From the NCBI RefSeq assembly GCF_036711975.1, contig NC_091967.1, positions 17,856,001 through 17,920,000 of the forward strand: a stretch of 64,000 nt of DNA, given 5' to 3'. How positions within the stretch are numbered: the first letter of the stretch is position 1; every line of letters begins with the position of its first letter. Below are positions 48,602-60,254 of the stretch, piece by piece. The translations under genes were made by a program, and so were the position numbers. Below the pieces are notes generated by a model. The model was not told the origin of the DNA, made no database searches, and was given only the letters and a program-made list of their open reading frames with translations. The DNA is from Onthophagus taurus. Its lineage: Eukaryota; Arthropoda; Insecta; Coleoptera; Scarabaeidae.

Positions 48602-48882
48602 AATAACTATTAAATTATTAATTTTTGAAGTAGCGTTGTTCTTTAATCAAAAAGTAACCCACACTACAACAATATTGTAACCTCTATAGTTTTAAACAAT
48701 ACTGTTTGAAACATTTCAATACAATCGTTACATAGTAACACACAAAACCAATTCGTCAAGTTGCATATTGGTCAATGCACAAGTTCCGATCGATATGATC
48801 TGGAACCGTTCCCATGGAAACAGGCGCACCCTTCTAGCATCCTCAGCTCTTCCCCCGTTTTAGGGACAGTACCTGAAAAGCT

Positions 48883-51800
48883 ATGGCAACAGCAATGTGG
48901 CGATTAGTGTTGTTTTTCGGTGCGATATCAACTGTTTTAGTGAATGCAGTTTCAAAACCAACCGTTTTTAATATTGGAGGAGTATTAAGTAGTAATGAGA
49001 GTATAGCATATTTCCAGGAGACCATTCAGGTAGATAGATTAGAATTTTGTAATAAGTTCAAGGTGAAATGTATTTTTGTTGTTTTAATTCAGGTTCTAAA
49101 CTTTGCCAGTCAAATTGTTCCAAAAGGAGTTACATATTATCACAAAGCTATTTTGATAAATCCTAATCCAATTAAAACTGCTTTAAATGTTTGTAAAGAT
49201 TTAATTTCTAGTAGGGTGGGTTTTAAATAAATTCAAAAATTTTGTGGTTTATTCGATAGTAATCTTTTAGGTGTATGCAGTGGTTGTTTCTCATCCAACA
49301 ACTGGTGATTTATCACCAGCTGCCGTGTCATATACTTGTGGGTTTTATCACATCCCAGTTATTGGAATATCATCAAGAGATTCAGCATTTTCAGACAAAG
49401 TATTAATACAAAAATCATCCAAACAATTTTTTTAATATTATTTTTTAGAACATCCACGTTTCATTTTTACGCACTGTACCACCATATTCCCACCAAGCCG
49501 ATGTTTGGGTTGAATTATTAAAACGTTTCAACTACAAAAAAGTGATCTTCATCCATAGTTCAGACACAGATGGTAGAGCACTTTTGGGAAGATTCCAAAC
49601 GACTTCGCAAACTTTAGAAGATGACATCGAAATTAAAGTTCAAGTACATTCTCAAAACAACCCATAATAATCTTTATTAACGTCTCATTAAAATTTGAAC
49701 AGGTTGAAAATGTTCTTGAATTCGAACCGGGCTTAGAAAGTTTCACCGAGCAACTCCTAGAAATGAAAAGCGCACAAGCTAGAGTATACTTAATGTATGC
49801 GAGTAAAACAGACGCCCAAATTATTTTTAGGGATGCAACATGGCTGAATATGACCGATTTTGGATATGCCTGGATTGTAACCGAACAAGCTTTACAAGCG
49901 AATAATGTCCCAGTAGGTATATTAGGATTGAAATTGGTCAATGCGACTACAGAGAAAGCACACATCAAAGACAGCATGTAATAAAATCCAACGATTTCAT
50001 AAATAAAATGTAAGTTTTGGTGTAGTCATATTTTAGCATCAGCCTTGAAAGATATGAACCAAACCAAAGAAATAACGGAAGCACCAAAAGATTGTGACAA
50101 TTCAGAATCTCCTTGGGAAACAGGAATCTCTTTATTCGACTTTATCAAAAAACAAGTTTTACTTGGTGAAACTGGAAAAGTTGCTTTTGATGATCAGGGT
50201 GATAGAATTAACGCAGAGTATGCAATAGTAAATATTCAAAAAAATAGGAGGGAGATCACAGTAGGAAATTACGTTTTTAATAAGGTTGGTACATTCCATA
50301 TTATATGTCATTTATATAATTTATAGTTTAGGAGAAAAATCGGATGCAATTACTGGTTGATGAAAAAAATATTACATGGCCTGGTGGTCAATACATAAAA
50401 CCAGAAGGTTTTATGATACCAACACATTTAACAGTCCTCACAATAGAAGAAAAACCGTTTGTATACACCAGAAAGTTAAGCGAAGATCAAGATAAATGTC
50501 ACCCGGATGAAATACTTTGTCCACATTTTAACGCAACTGAAGATGGTTAATTACATAGTGTTGTAATTAAATGAATGCTAAAATTTTTTTTTATAGAATC
50601 AGCCCGATATTGCTGCAAAGGTTTTTGCATGGACCTTCTTAAAAATCTTGCCGCCAAAATTAATTTTACATACAGCTTAGCTTTATCACCTGATGGCCAA
50701 TTCGGAAACTTCTTAATCAAAAATAATTCCACCAAAAAAGAATGGTCCGGATTGATAGGGGAATTAGTTAGCGAGCGAGCTGATATGATAGTGGCCCCGT
50801 TAACTATAAATCCAGAAAGAGCAGAATACATAGAATTTAGCAAACCTTTCAAATATCAAGGAATCACCATTTTGGAGAAAAAACCATCTCGGTCATCAAC
50901 ATTAGTATCATTTTTGCAACCTTTCAGTAACACTTTATGGATTTTAGTGATGGTCTCCGTACACGTGGTTGCGTTAGTTTTATATCTTCTCGATAGGTTT
51001 TCACCATTTGGAAGATTCAAACTCGCTAATACCGATGGAACTGAAGAAGATGCTTTGAATTTATCCAGTGCAATTTGGTTTGCTTGGGGGGTACTTCTTA
51101 ATAGTGGTATTGGGGAAGGGACTCCGAGGAGTTTTTCTGCTAGAGTCTTGGGAATGGTTTGGGCTGGATTTGCTATGATTATTGTAGCATCGTACACTGC
51201 TAATTTAGCAGCTTTTCTTGTATTGGAAAGACCAAAAACTAAATTAACTGGAATCAATGATGCCAGGGTAAGAATTGTTTTATGGATTAATCCTTTATAA
51301 AATTTTTGTTATAGTTAAGGAACACAATGGAAAATTTAACTTGTGCAACCGTCAAAGGTTCCGCTGTTGACATGTATTTTCGAAGACAAGTTGAATTGTC
51401 AAATATGTACAGAACCATGGAAGCTAATAATTACGATACAGCCGAGGATGCAATAAGAGACGTGAAAATTGGGTAAATCCATGAATTCTTGGAATATTAA
51501 ATTCTTTATAATTTCTTTTTAGGAAGTTGATGGCTTTTATTTGGGATAGCTCAAGATTGGAATACGAAGCTGCCCAAGATTGCGAATTGGTGACTGCAGG
51601 AGAACTTTTTGGAAGGTCAGGTTATGGAATTGGGTTACAAAAAGGATCTCCATGGGCTGATGATGTTACTTTAGCTATTTTAGATTTTCACGAAAGTATA
51701 TTCTAACAATAAACATCTAATTTAATTACTATTATGTTAATAATTTAGGCGGTTTTATGGAAGATCTAGATAACAAATGGATTTTATTAGGCAACATTCA

Positions 51801-52298
51801 ACAATGTGAACAATTCGAGAAAACACCCAATACTTTAGGCTTAAAGAACATGGCTGGTGTTTTTATATTAGTCGCTGCTGGTATCGTGGGCGGTATCGGT
51901 TTAATCGTAATTGAAATGGCTTATAAGAAGCATCAAATAAAGAAGCAGAAAAGAATGGAATTAGCTAGACACGCAGCTGATAAATGGAGAGGAGCTGTGG
52001 AGGTAAAATAAGATTTTATATACGATTTTGTTGCTCCATGTAAGATTTTCTGCTTTAGAAACGGAAAACATTACGTCAATCAATCGCAACTCAACGACGC
52101 ATTAAATCGAATGGAGTTAATGACCCAATTTCCATATCTTTAGCGGTTGATAAATATCAACGTAATATTTTACCAGAAAGAGGATGGCCAGGAGATTCTG
52201 ATATCAGACAGAGGAGAATTGAAGATATCGGAGGAGTACAACCTGTTCCAAGATATTTACCAGCGTACACCCCCGATGTTTCACATCTTATCGTTTAA
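48883..52298 (+). CDS. Nmdar1: NMDA-type ionotropic glutamate receptor subunit 1
   Basis: Twelve exons: 48883-49029, 49093-49215, 49271-49399, 49449-49643, 49703-49977, 50026-50284, 50332-50545, 50597-51267, 51315-51472, 51523-51695, 51749-52002, 52059-52298. All phases agree, giving 945 residues, near the length of fly Nmdar1. In order: signal peptide ([15 protein letters not shown]), amino-terminal domain, ligand-binding S1 ([20 protein letters not shown]), M1 ([19 protein letters not shown]), pore loop with the Asn site ([12 protein letters not shown]), M3 ([12 protein letters not shown]), S2 with FIWDS, M4 ([20 protein letters not shown]), and a basic tail ending SHLIV, which could bind PDZ proteins. 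The product binds glycine and pairs with NR2-type subunits in a Ca-permeable postsynaptic channel. One glycine-site Ser is Ala here (KGSAVDMYF). The first Met was chosen; a second lies four codons on. AATAAA is at 52361. Confidence 0.96.
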
Positions 52299-52916
52299 AG
52301 TTTACTTAAAATCGAAAATATACAACTCTATAATTAATTGTTAGATTGTACCCAATATTAAATAAAATTGCAATGAAATATTAATGTAATAACATGTTAA
52401 TTGTTATAGAATGTATTAGAGAGATATTTAAATAAATAATTAAATATGAAAAGAACAACAATAATAAATGTTAAAATAAACAAGTACAGAATTTTATTGA
52501 GAACCGAGTGCATATGTACTTATTATAAGACCAGTACAACAGTACTTAATGTTACTGAACTTTGACATAGCCACAACATTGATAACAATTTAAATTTAAA
52601 AATTAGGCTGTAATATAATTCTTAATTATTTATTATTACTGAATGAAACAATGCAGTTTTTTTACAAATAAAATGCAAAAATAATCAGCTTTATAATTAA
52701 AACGACATATTTATAATTACTGAAAACGCATCTACTGAAATGAGTTTATATTTTTCCTGACATTGTTGTGGCACTTTGCCCTGGGACGAGATAAATTTGA
52801 AATGTAAATAAATAGGTTTGATTAAAGACTTAGTAAACCAGTTGAATTTATGATTTTATATTGAATGGATCGATTTAAATTAAGTTTAGTAGCATTTAAA
52901 GTTATTTTTCCTAAAC
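52299..52916. other. 3' flank of Nmdar1 and 5' flank of the first SOAT-like gene
   Basis: AATAAA at 52361 probably ends the Nmdar1 transcript. The rest is AT-rich with no clear TATA box close to 52917. Confidence 0.5.
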
Positions 52917-55900
52917 ATGAGCACAAAATCCCAAAATAAATCGTATGTTTCATTTATATCAATAACTAAAAAAAATTTTAACTATTTAATGTATTTTAGA
53001 AAACACAAATTAAAAAGCAAAGTTTTTGTTGAAAGAAAATCCCTTCTCACCGAATTATTAGAAACAAAAAATTTCTTAACGGTGAAATGCTTATTATATG
53101 CAGTTTTGTTTGGATTTGTTGGAAATGATATTGTTTGTGGATTAATATTTCGCAAAGAGTAAGTAATTATTATTTATAAATTATTTATAAGCTACTTTAT
53201 TTCATTGTAGAGTAAATTATGGTTTAAGATTGGTTAAAATTGGATTTAGAAACTTTGAATGGGTTATATTAATGTGGATGTCATTGTTCGCTTTGAGTAT
53301 ATTAGTATTTTATTTGTTCCAATTATGGACGTGGTTAAAAATGAAACATACCATCTCAAAATTTGGAATAAAATTATGGGATTATATTTTTCTCCTGCTC
53401 TTCTTATCCTACTATTCTACCATATTTATCGTCCTACCTTTACTTACTAAACATTATAATCTAGGTGTTGTATCCAACAGTGTCATTCTTATGGAAGCGG
53501 TAGTTTAGAAATTAAATTTAATAAGATCGTCAAAATATATATATTTTTTTAGGTCAGAATTTTAATGAAAACACATTCATTTATACGACATAACGCTCCA
53601 TTAGTTAATAACTACAAACCACACAGCGATCAAGATTTCCCTGCACCAACATTAAACCAGTATCTGTATTTTTTCTTTGCACCCACAATGCTTTATAGAT
53701 CAGAATATCCACGACGAAATGATGTTAACAAAACATATGCTTTTCAATGTTTCCTCGAAGTAATTCTTATTATTTGGTTACAAAGTTACGTTATGGATGT
53801 ATTTTTTATAAAAAGATTTGAAAATATTGACGTGCTAAAAATGCCTTGGTCAGATGTTTTTATCGCAATAATGCACAGTACTGTTGGTGCTTTTCTTATA
53901 ATGACTACGGTATTTTATTTATTACTAGATAGATGGTTAAATGGATGGTCTGAAATTTTGCGATTTGCCGATAGAAGATTTTATGAGGTAAAATATTAGT
54001 TTTATTATTTTTTATAATTAATAATAAAAAACCACATAGTCTGAATAACATGCTTAAAAAGTCATTAATGATTATTTAGAGATTAAATTAGGGATTGCCG
54101 TCTTCTTTAAATCTTTACTTTATGGCCACCATTAAAACATCATAGCAATAATTAAAGAATGAGAGACTCATTGACCGTCACTTATTTCACACCACATTGC
54201 CACGTTTTGGCTGTGTAGCCTCTACACAGCCAAAACGTGTAATCCGTGTAAGTCGTGTAGTCCGTGTAGTCCGTGTAATTTTCGCAAATTATCAGGGGAG
54301 CAATTACGACAATATGACAAAACCATTCAAGTGAATGCTTAGTCTTTTCATATGACAACATCGCCACTGCATCTACATCCTATACAATTTACTGCACATG
54401 AATTGCTCACGTTGATGGAAATCTGTGAGGAATTATGGTGCATTTTCCTGCATCACATACATCTTGAAACTTTACATTCTTTAGAGTGTTGCTTCATACA
54501 TACTTTCTAGCTGGTGATAGATGATGCATTAAGAAACAGTCCCCCAATAACAGAAATTCTGACAAATGCCCGCCGCATTGTGACATATTTCAATCACTCG
54601 GGATATACAAAACTTGAAAGTATTGAATCTGAACATGGATTGCCTAACTGATTCAAGATATTCAAACTAGTGGGAAGTCAACATATTACCTACTGGAGCG
54701 TCTTCTTCAACAAATAAGAGCTATTTCAGTGTATATCTCAGAGTCAAACAGCGTGAATTTTGAAAATTTAACCAGCGTCCAGTGGGAGATTATTGAACAA
54801 CTGTTAAAGCTCTTAAAACCTTTCGAAGAGATAACAAAAATAACGATTTCCACATATGCACCTATATCAGATGTGATACCTAGAACAGTTTCATTAACTA
54901 GATACCTAATGAAAGATGAACACGTTGATTATTTTAGAAAGACGTTAATAGAAAATATGCAAGCCCGTTTTAACTTAGAGGATTGGTGCTTTAACAAGAC
55001 GTATTACTTGTCAACATTTGTAGATCTTCGCTACAAGAACTTTTTCCTTGACGCTGCCCAAGCTGAACGGATCCTTAAAGTTGCGCTCAGAGGTCTTACA
55101 ATTAGGCTTTCTTTAGACGACGAAAATGATGATTCGGATCCAGAAATGACCTCGTTTAGGCAATAAAAGTGGGAATGTCGACTCACAACTCATAAACTAT
55201 TTTGGGCATAGTATTATAATATATTAATGTCGGTTCTGGACCGTTAAGTTAAACAATCCCCCTAATCCCCCTGTTCATGCGCATGCGCAGGAAGTGACGT
55301 CATAGCGCGGGAAATTTGAAATTCCAAATTCATGAGGCGCCATCTGGTGGTGTGTACCTGTGAGGAGTATCATGACTTCATGATTCCCATGAGTTCCACT
55401 CATGATCACCTCCACGACTTTTCCATTTGGTCGGTTTGACTGCATGTCAAAATGTCATGTGTGTATGCGCTTTCGTTTTGTGTTTATCAACAGCGATATA
55501 TAGGACTACATAGGACTGAAAGACAACATGCAATTACGCCGCGTTGAACGACTCAATAAACTATTGTGCACCGTCAGCTTTCTGCCATCAGATGATCATT
55601 CAAAACTAGCTCAAGATCGATTGGACGAGATCGTCATCCTTTCGTTTCCAGAAATTACGTTCTTTTATTTTGGTCATATTATCCGTAATATTTAGAAAGG
55701 AGGACCTAAACCATGTACCCTCTCCACCTTATGTTAAAGAAACTTCCAAAGCTTGGATCTATGCCTATTCGATACAGTCTACAGTCACAGTATAATTAGG
55801 CGGCATCTGATAAGAAGCACCATAACCAGCACCTTAATGCTGGTCATAATTATCTGATGCATAATTCATGCACATATTTGCAATTCCCGTATTTTCGCTT

Positions 55901-56645
55901 TACAATCTTCTTTTTACACTCTGCTAATACGAATTTTTTCTAGTTTCGAAGACATATAAGATATTATTTTTTTCTGAAAAACATTAGGCATTGCGGAGTA
56001 CACATAAATAATTTATTATAGAGTAATTATTGTTAAAATTAAATGAAAACATTTTTTTACAAGCACGGTTAATTCGAATCCTGGTTAATTGGTCCACGGA
56101 TAATCGACACTTTACTGTATTAATAAATAAATAAGAAAAATATTTCTTTGCAACATCCATTACAATTCATTCATTAAAATGACTGACTCTGTTGATTTTT
56201 CTTTCAGGATTGGTGGACAAGCACAAATTATTCTTTTTATTTAAGAACATGGAACACAGTCGTTCAAGATTGGTTATTTGAATACGTTTACAAAGAGTTT
56301 TATGAAATAATTATTCCTAAAAATAAAAGGCTAGCGAAGATCATGGTATTTCTTGTATCTGCTGTAGTACACGAATACGTTTTAATTTTTATGTTGGACG
56401 AATTTTTTCCGTTGTTATTCATAAACTTTTTTGGATTAGGTCAATTTTTAACCAGTTACTACATCGACAGCAAACATCCTTTCTTTAATATGGGAATGTT
56501 GTACAGTTTATCTTTTGGAAATAGTATACAACTTTGTTTGTACACAATGGAATTTTACACACGACAATATTGTCAGGATACCAGTTCATGGTCTTATTTT
56601 AAACCTAGAATATTTAATCATGAGTGTTTCAATAATACGTTATAA
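52917..56645 (+). CDS. Sterol O-acyltransferase-like MBOAT enzyme, paralog 1
   Basis: Four exons: 52917-53158, 53211-53499, 53553-53987, 56208-56645, 467 residues, consistent phases. The enzyme family moves a fatty acyl chain from acyl-CoA to a sterol in the ER membrane. Seen here are MKTHSFIRHNAP, LNQYLYFFFAPTMLYRSEYP, a long set of hydrophobic segments, the family box FYEDWWTSTNY, and the catalytic His in VVHEYVL; a Cys pair near the C-terminus (YCQ...HECF) matches the lumenal disulfide of mammalian SOAT1. The box has Thr where FYxDWWN has Asn. SOAT is favoured over DGAT1 by the HSFxRxNxP and FAPTLIYR-type blocks. It lacks two introns present in paralog 3. Its last intron (53988-56207) is swollen by a hAT relic. 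Confidence 0.9.
54201..54239. repeat. Perfect 18-bp hairpin
   Basis: CACGTTTTGGCTGTGTAG and its exact inverse CTACACAGCCAAAACGTG are separated by CCT. It is followed at once by a run of GTCCGTGTA-type repeats (about 54236-54279). It lies in the intron near the 5' side of the hAT relic and may be a decayed transposon end. Confidence 0.7.
54236..54279. repeat. Short tandem repeat, CGTGTAGTC-like unit
   Basis: About five imperfect copies of a 9-10 base unit (CGTGTAATC, CGTGTAAGT, CGTGTAGTC, CGTGTAGTC, CGTGTAATT). Confidence 0.7.
54420..55165 (+). pseudogene. hAT transposase relic (ZBED-type) in the SOAT-like intron
   Basis: An early segment reads LVIDDALRNSPPITEILTNA, ARRIVTYFNHSGYTKLESIE (about 54510-54630). 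This matches the hAT block xxLVxxAL...KxRxIVxxFxxS. After a frame change come STYYLLERLLQQIRAISVYI and an open frame of 145 codons (54729-55166) with LTSVQWEIIEQLLKLLKPFE and THFLDLRYK-like text (STFVDLRYKNFF), then an acidic Asp/Glu stretch. The end of the family (the C-terminal dimerisation region with its W) is absent, so it is truncated. It entered the intron in the same orientation as the host gene. Confidence 0.75.
55278..55302. promoter_or_regulatory. NRF1-type and CRE-type sites
   Basis: TGCGCATGCGCA (55278-55289) is a perfect palindrome equal to the NRF1 consensus. TGACGTCA (55295-55302) follows five bases on. Both are in a GC-rich patch inside the SOAT-like intron, upstream of a small open frame. 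Activity is inferred only from the motifs. Confidence 0.4.
55528..55695 (+). CDS. Small 55-codon open frame, unrecognised
   Basis: ATG at 55528, stop at 55693-55695. The product starts MQLRRVERLNKLLCTVSFLP and ends FGHIIRNI. It begins about 225 bases after the NRF1/CRE motifs. It lies in the SOAT-like intron on the same strand and shows no known domain or intron signals. It may be a nested small gene, a transposon-borne segment or chance. Confidence 0.15.
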   Translation: MQLRRVERLNKLLCTVSFLPSDDHSKLAQDRLDEIVILSFPEITFFYFGHIIRNI

Positions 56646-57051
56646 TGTAATTTTTTAAATAGTTAAACATTTATAATAAATATTTCCAAATATTCATCGA
56701 TGAATTATTTTCGTTATCAACCTTCATAGAACTATGAGTAAGTTCATTGATAGTGAAGACATTGTGAGTTCGCGCGTACTTTTGTTATGAGCGTTTAGTA
56801 CACAAGCACTTTAATAGTCTATCGACAACCTTGAAGAGATACACTATAAAGTTGACAGTTTTATATATAGTTAGTTCGATTACAACTTACTATTATTTAT
56901 AAATGGTATCTTTAATGGTGTTACAAGAAAAACGTGTTATTGTAAAATACATTACGTGGGAGGGGATTTGAGAACCCCAACCAGTTTAAGAATTAGAATC
57001 ATTTGGATATTTCCTGAGTGTGTGTTCGATTTATTAAAATTTTTCTGTGAA
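56646..57051. other. Spacer between SOAT-like paralogs 1 and 2
   Basis: AATAAATATTTCC at about 56677 is a likely polyadenylation signal for paralog 1. No TATA box is clear before 57052. Confidence 0.5.
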
Positions 57052-58647
57052 ATGACTCAAAATAGTAATTGCGAGGAAGTTATTAAACCCAACAGGTAAA
57101 CATTTTTAGTTTAATAATAAAGTTGTGATTATTTATGATTAATTTTATTAAAATACAGTGTTCGTCAACTTCATCTTAAACAATTTAAAGAGAGAAAATC
57201 AGTATTTACCGAACTTTCAAAAACGAAACATTTCTTAACAGTTAAGCATTTATTTTATTGTATATTGTTTGGATTATTATTAAAAGATGTAGCTTTTAAT
57301 TTTATTTTAAACAAAAAGTAAGTATTAAGGTGAGAAACACGTGGGGAGTCAAATAAATAACAGGTTTTTTAGGGTGGATTATGGTCTCCGATCCATAATG
57401 TTTGGCTACGCCAAGTTTCACATTTTCCTAATACTTTGGTATTTAATTTTTACGTTAAATGTATTAACATTTACGTTTTATAATTTATGGGTAACCATAA
57501 GAAAGAAATGTTTAATAAGATCCCTAAATACTTTATGGGTTGATTGTATATTTTTTTGTTTGTTAATTGGTTATTATATCGGATCACTTTATGGTGTACC
57601 TGTTTTAATAAGAATATTTAATTTACCAATATTATCAGCAGGTTCTTTGTTAACGGAACAGGTAGGTTTTTCGATTTTATTAAAAAGCGAATTAATTAAT
57701 TAATATTTATAGGTGAGATTAATAATGAAATCGTATTCATTTATACGAAGGAACGTCCCGGAAGTTTTAAATTATAAACCACATCGTGATAAAAAAATTT
57801 TCCAACCAAAGTTTTCCCATTATATATATTTTTTGTTTGTACCCACCTTAATTTATCGTCATAAATATCCTCGGTAATAAAAGCTATTTTCTGTATGCCT
57901 ATATAACATGAATTCCAATTGTTTTTTTAATTTTATAGCACAAAAAGTATCAACTGGAATACTGCAATACACTGTTTCCTCGAAGTGATCGTTTGTATTT
58001 GGTTACAAAGTTATACAATGGATTATTTCTTTGTAAAAAAATTTGAAACAATAGGAATCATCAAACATGATTGGAGTTACGTAATTATAGTAATACTAGA
58101 AGGTGCAATTGGCGGATTTCTATTAGTTGTGTTACTTTGTTATCAACTTCTCCATAATTGGATGAATGGCTTCGCAGAAATTTTAAAATTTGGCGATAGA
58201 AAATTTTACGACGATTGGTGGACTGCAACGAATTTCCAAACTTTTTTTCGAAAATGGAATATAATCGTCCAAGATTGGTTATACGAATATATTTATAAAG
58301 ATTTCTCAGAAAAAGTCACCGTCAACAACAAAGTTATCCCGAAAATTATGGTTTTTTTAGTCTCAGCTATCGTACACGAATACATTTTAACCGTTATTAC
58401 GCAACAGTTTTTCCCATTTCTTTTCGTTAATTTTTTTATATTCGGCATGATATTTTCGTTTTTGAATACAAAACATATTGTTTATAACATATTATTTTTG
58501 TATGGTCTTTCGTTTGGTTTTAGTTTAAATGTAAGCTTTTATACAATGGAATCATTTGCACGAAAAAATTGTCACGTTGAATATAATACGACATCACAAT
58601 TTTTACCTAGAATATTTTCTAGTCAATGTATAAACGCATTACAATGA
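57052..58647 (+). CDS. Sterol O-acyltransferase-like MBOAT enzyme, paralog 2
   Basis: Five exons: 57052-57095, 57159-57317, 57373-57661, 57713-57873, 57939-58647, 453 residues in consistent phase. Seen: MKSYSFIRRNVPE, FVPTLIYRHKYPR, HNWMNGFAEILKFGDRKFYD, the FYDDWWTATNF box, HEYIL with the catalytic His, and the C-terminal Cys pair (NCHVE...SSQCI). It is therefore a likely ER acyltransferase of the SOAT group. Exon 3 (289 nt) is the same length as paralog 1's exon 2. The intron before DWW that paralogs 1 and 3 have is absent here. Substrate (cholesterol or another alcohol) is not shown by the sequence. Confidence 0.9.
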
Positions 58648-59680
58648 AATAACTATTAAATTACGTTTAGAATTTATAAAGAATTTATTTCAGCAATTAC
58701 ATAAACAGTTTATTTTCTGAATGTTCATGTTTTCTTAACGCTTTAAAATACAATTTTAGAGGTTTGTAATTAGTTTTATGAAACTAAAAATATAAATGAA
58801 AAAGTGTAAAATAAATCTTTTTGTCAATTTTGTCGATGCGATAGCCGATATCTAAAATTATTTAATTCCAAGGATATTTTATAATGAATGTGAACATTAC
58901 CTATAAATAAATATTTGCATTAAATATTTTTGCGATACCACTTAACATATTCAATATTACTTCATCATTGCTTGCAACAACAATCTGTTTATCAGATTTT
59001 CAATTTATTTATTTTTATTCATCAATTTCTCATGTTTTGACTAACAAATATTTTTGTGGATTATTTAATAATAAATATATAGTCTTTCATATTCGCTAGA
59101 TTTAAACTTTTTCTCTTTTCTTAGAGAATTCTTTGAAACCATAAAAAGTAGAAAAAAAACGATTTTATGCAAATGTCAAACATTCAGTAGTTATCAACAA
59201 AAGAAGGGAAAGGTTGCCTAATAGAGATAAAAATGAAGTAGCTGAAGCTGATCCAAGCAAGGAAACTAGTTTCTTAAATTGAATCACTTACTTTTTTATG
59301 AGCAATTATAACAAATACAAATTTTGGCCTTCACAGTAATACCTGCACTCAGTATGTACCAAAGTGTGACAGTTTAATATGTTTTCTTGCTTGGTTTCTT
59401 CACACAAAAGTAGATGGCGTTATATGATTCAGGTACCTTACTTATTTGCTCAAGTCAACAGAACACCTATTACGGCTATTACTTAGTACTTTGTTCTGGA
59501 ATCTTTCAATCAGACTTGCATTTGTCTTACAGGTACAACCCTACAATTGGATTCCGTATGGCCATTTTGTTTTAATACTTGCTTGTATAGCAACTTGTTA
59601 CTTAGTGATAGCGTTGATTTTCTGCCAATAAGCCAATATAGGTGTCTAAAATCTTTAATATGTATCTTTAATTGCGCTTT
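58648..59680. other. Spacer after paralog 2
   Basis: AT-rich DNA with no coding motif I can support. A short open frame at 59446-59631 is hydrophobic but has no family hallmark. Confidence 0.45.
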
Positions 59681-59683
59681 TAA

Positions 59684-59819
59684 GGCCCACTTTTACCACC
59701 TCTTGATAAATTTATCCGATAGATAAATCCAGCTCTAAGCCAATGAGAGCGCTTAAAACCGCCGTAACCATGGCAACTATCCTCTAGATAGTTTATCAAG
59801 AGTATGGTAAAAGTGGGCC
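59684..59819. mobile_element. 136-bp MITE, PIF/Harbinger-like
   Basis: The left end GGCCCACTTTTACCACCTCT and the reverse complement of the right end (GGCCCACTTTTACCATACTC) are inverted copies continuing through TTGATAAA. TAA flanks both sides (59681-59683, 59820-59822). A 3-bp TAA target and short palindromic body fit a PIF/Harbinger-derived MITE. No coding capacity. Confidence 0.8.
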
Positions 59820-60049
59820 TAAGTAATTTATAAATGTCATCATATTGTTTGACATTATAAATTAATATTGGTGGGGGTAGTAATACCTTTGTTTTGTTTT
59901 TTACACCAGATTCTAGGGGTTGCTTTTCAATTTTTGCTTTCAATTTCCGAAGACAGTTTAGATGGCGAGGTTTCAGTTTTACGTGTTTTGTTTCTTTTAG
60001 CTTGTTTTATTATCTAGTCAGTCTCCAAAGCTAACTCATCTTCGTCTGT

Positions 60050-60250
60050 GGTACACCATTTTGGTGGTTACTAGAGGTCCTATGATATGACGCCATAGAC
60101 AGATATTCCTGCCAAGAGAGTTACTTTTTTTGTAAATTTGCGCTCAACCTCACAATATTGACGTGGATATAAATCATTCTAGTAGTGCATAGTTTATACT
60201 TGTTATTCTTAATCCAAGTAAAATGTGTGTTCGTCACTGAAGCAGATGAA
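60050..60250 (-). pseudogene. Tc1/mariner-type transposase relic
   Basis: The minus strand reads FSDEHTFYLD (about 60240-60210), then decayed HYxNDxxP, and VERKFTKKVTLLAGISVYGVIS (about 60150-60085). This matches the FSDExxFxLxGxVN...HYW...P...QKVxVWAGIxxxxIIGP block holding the second catalytic Asp. It has internal stops and is only a fragment. Confidence 0.6.
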
Positions 60251-60254
60251 ATTT

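Noticed and set aside
50547-51257. Minus-strand open frames of 101 and 133 codons over Nmdar1 exon 8
   Set aside because: Antisense shadows of a highly conserved receptor exon, with no motif of their own.
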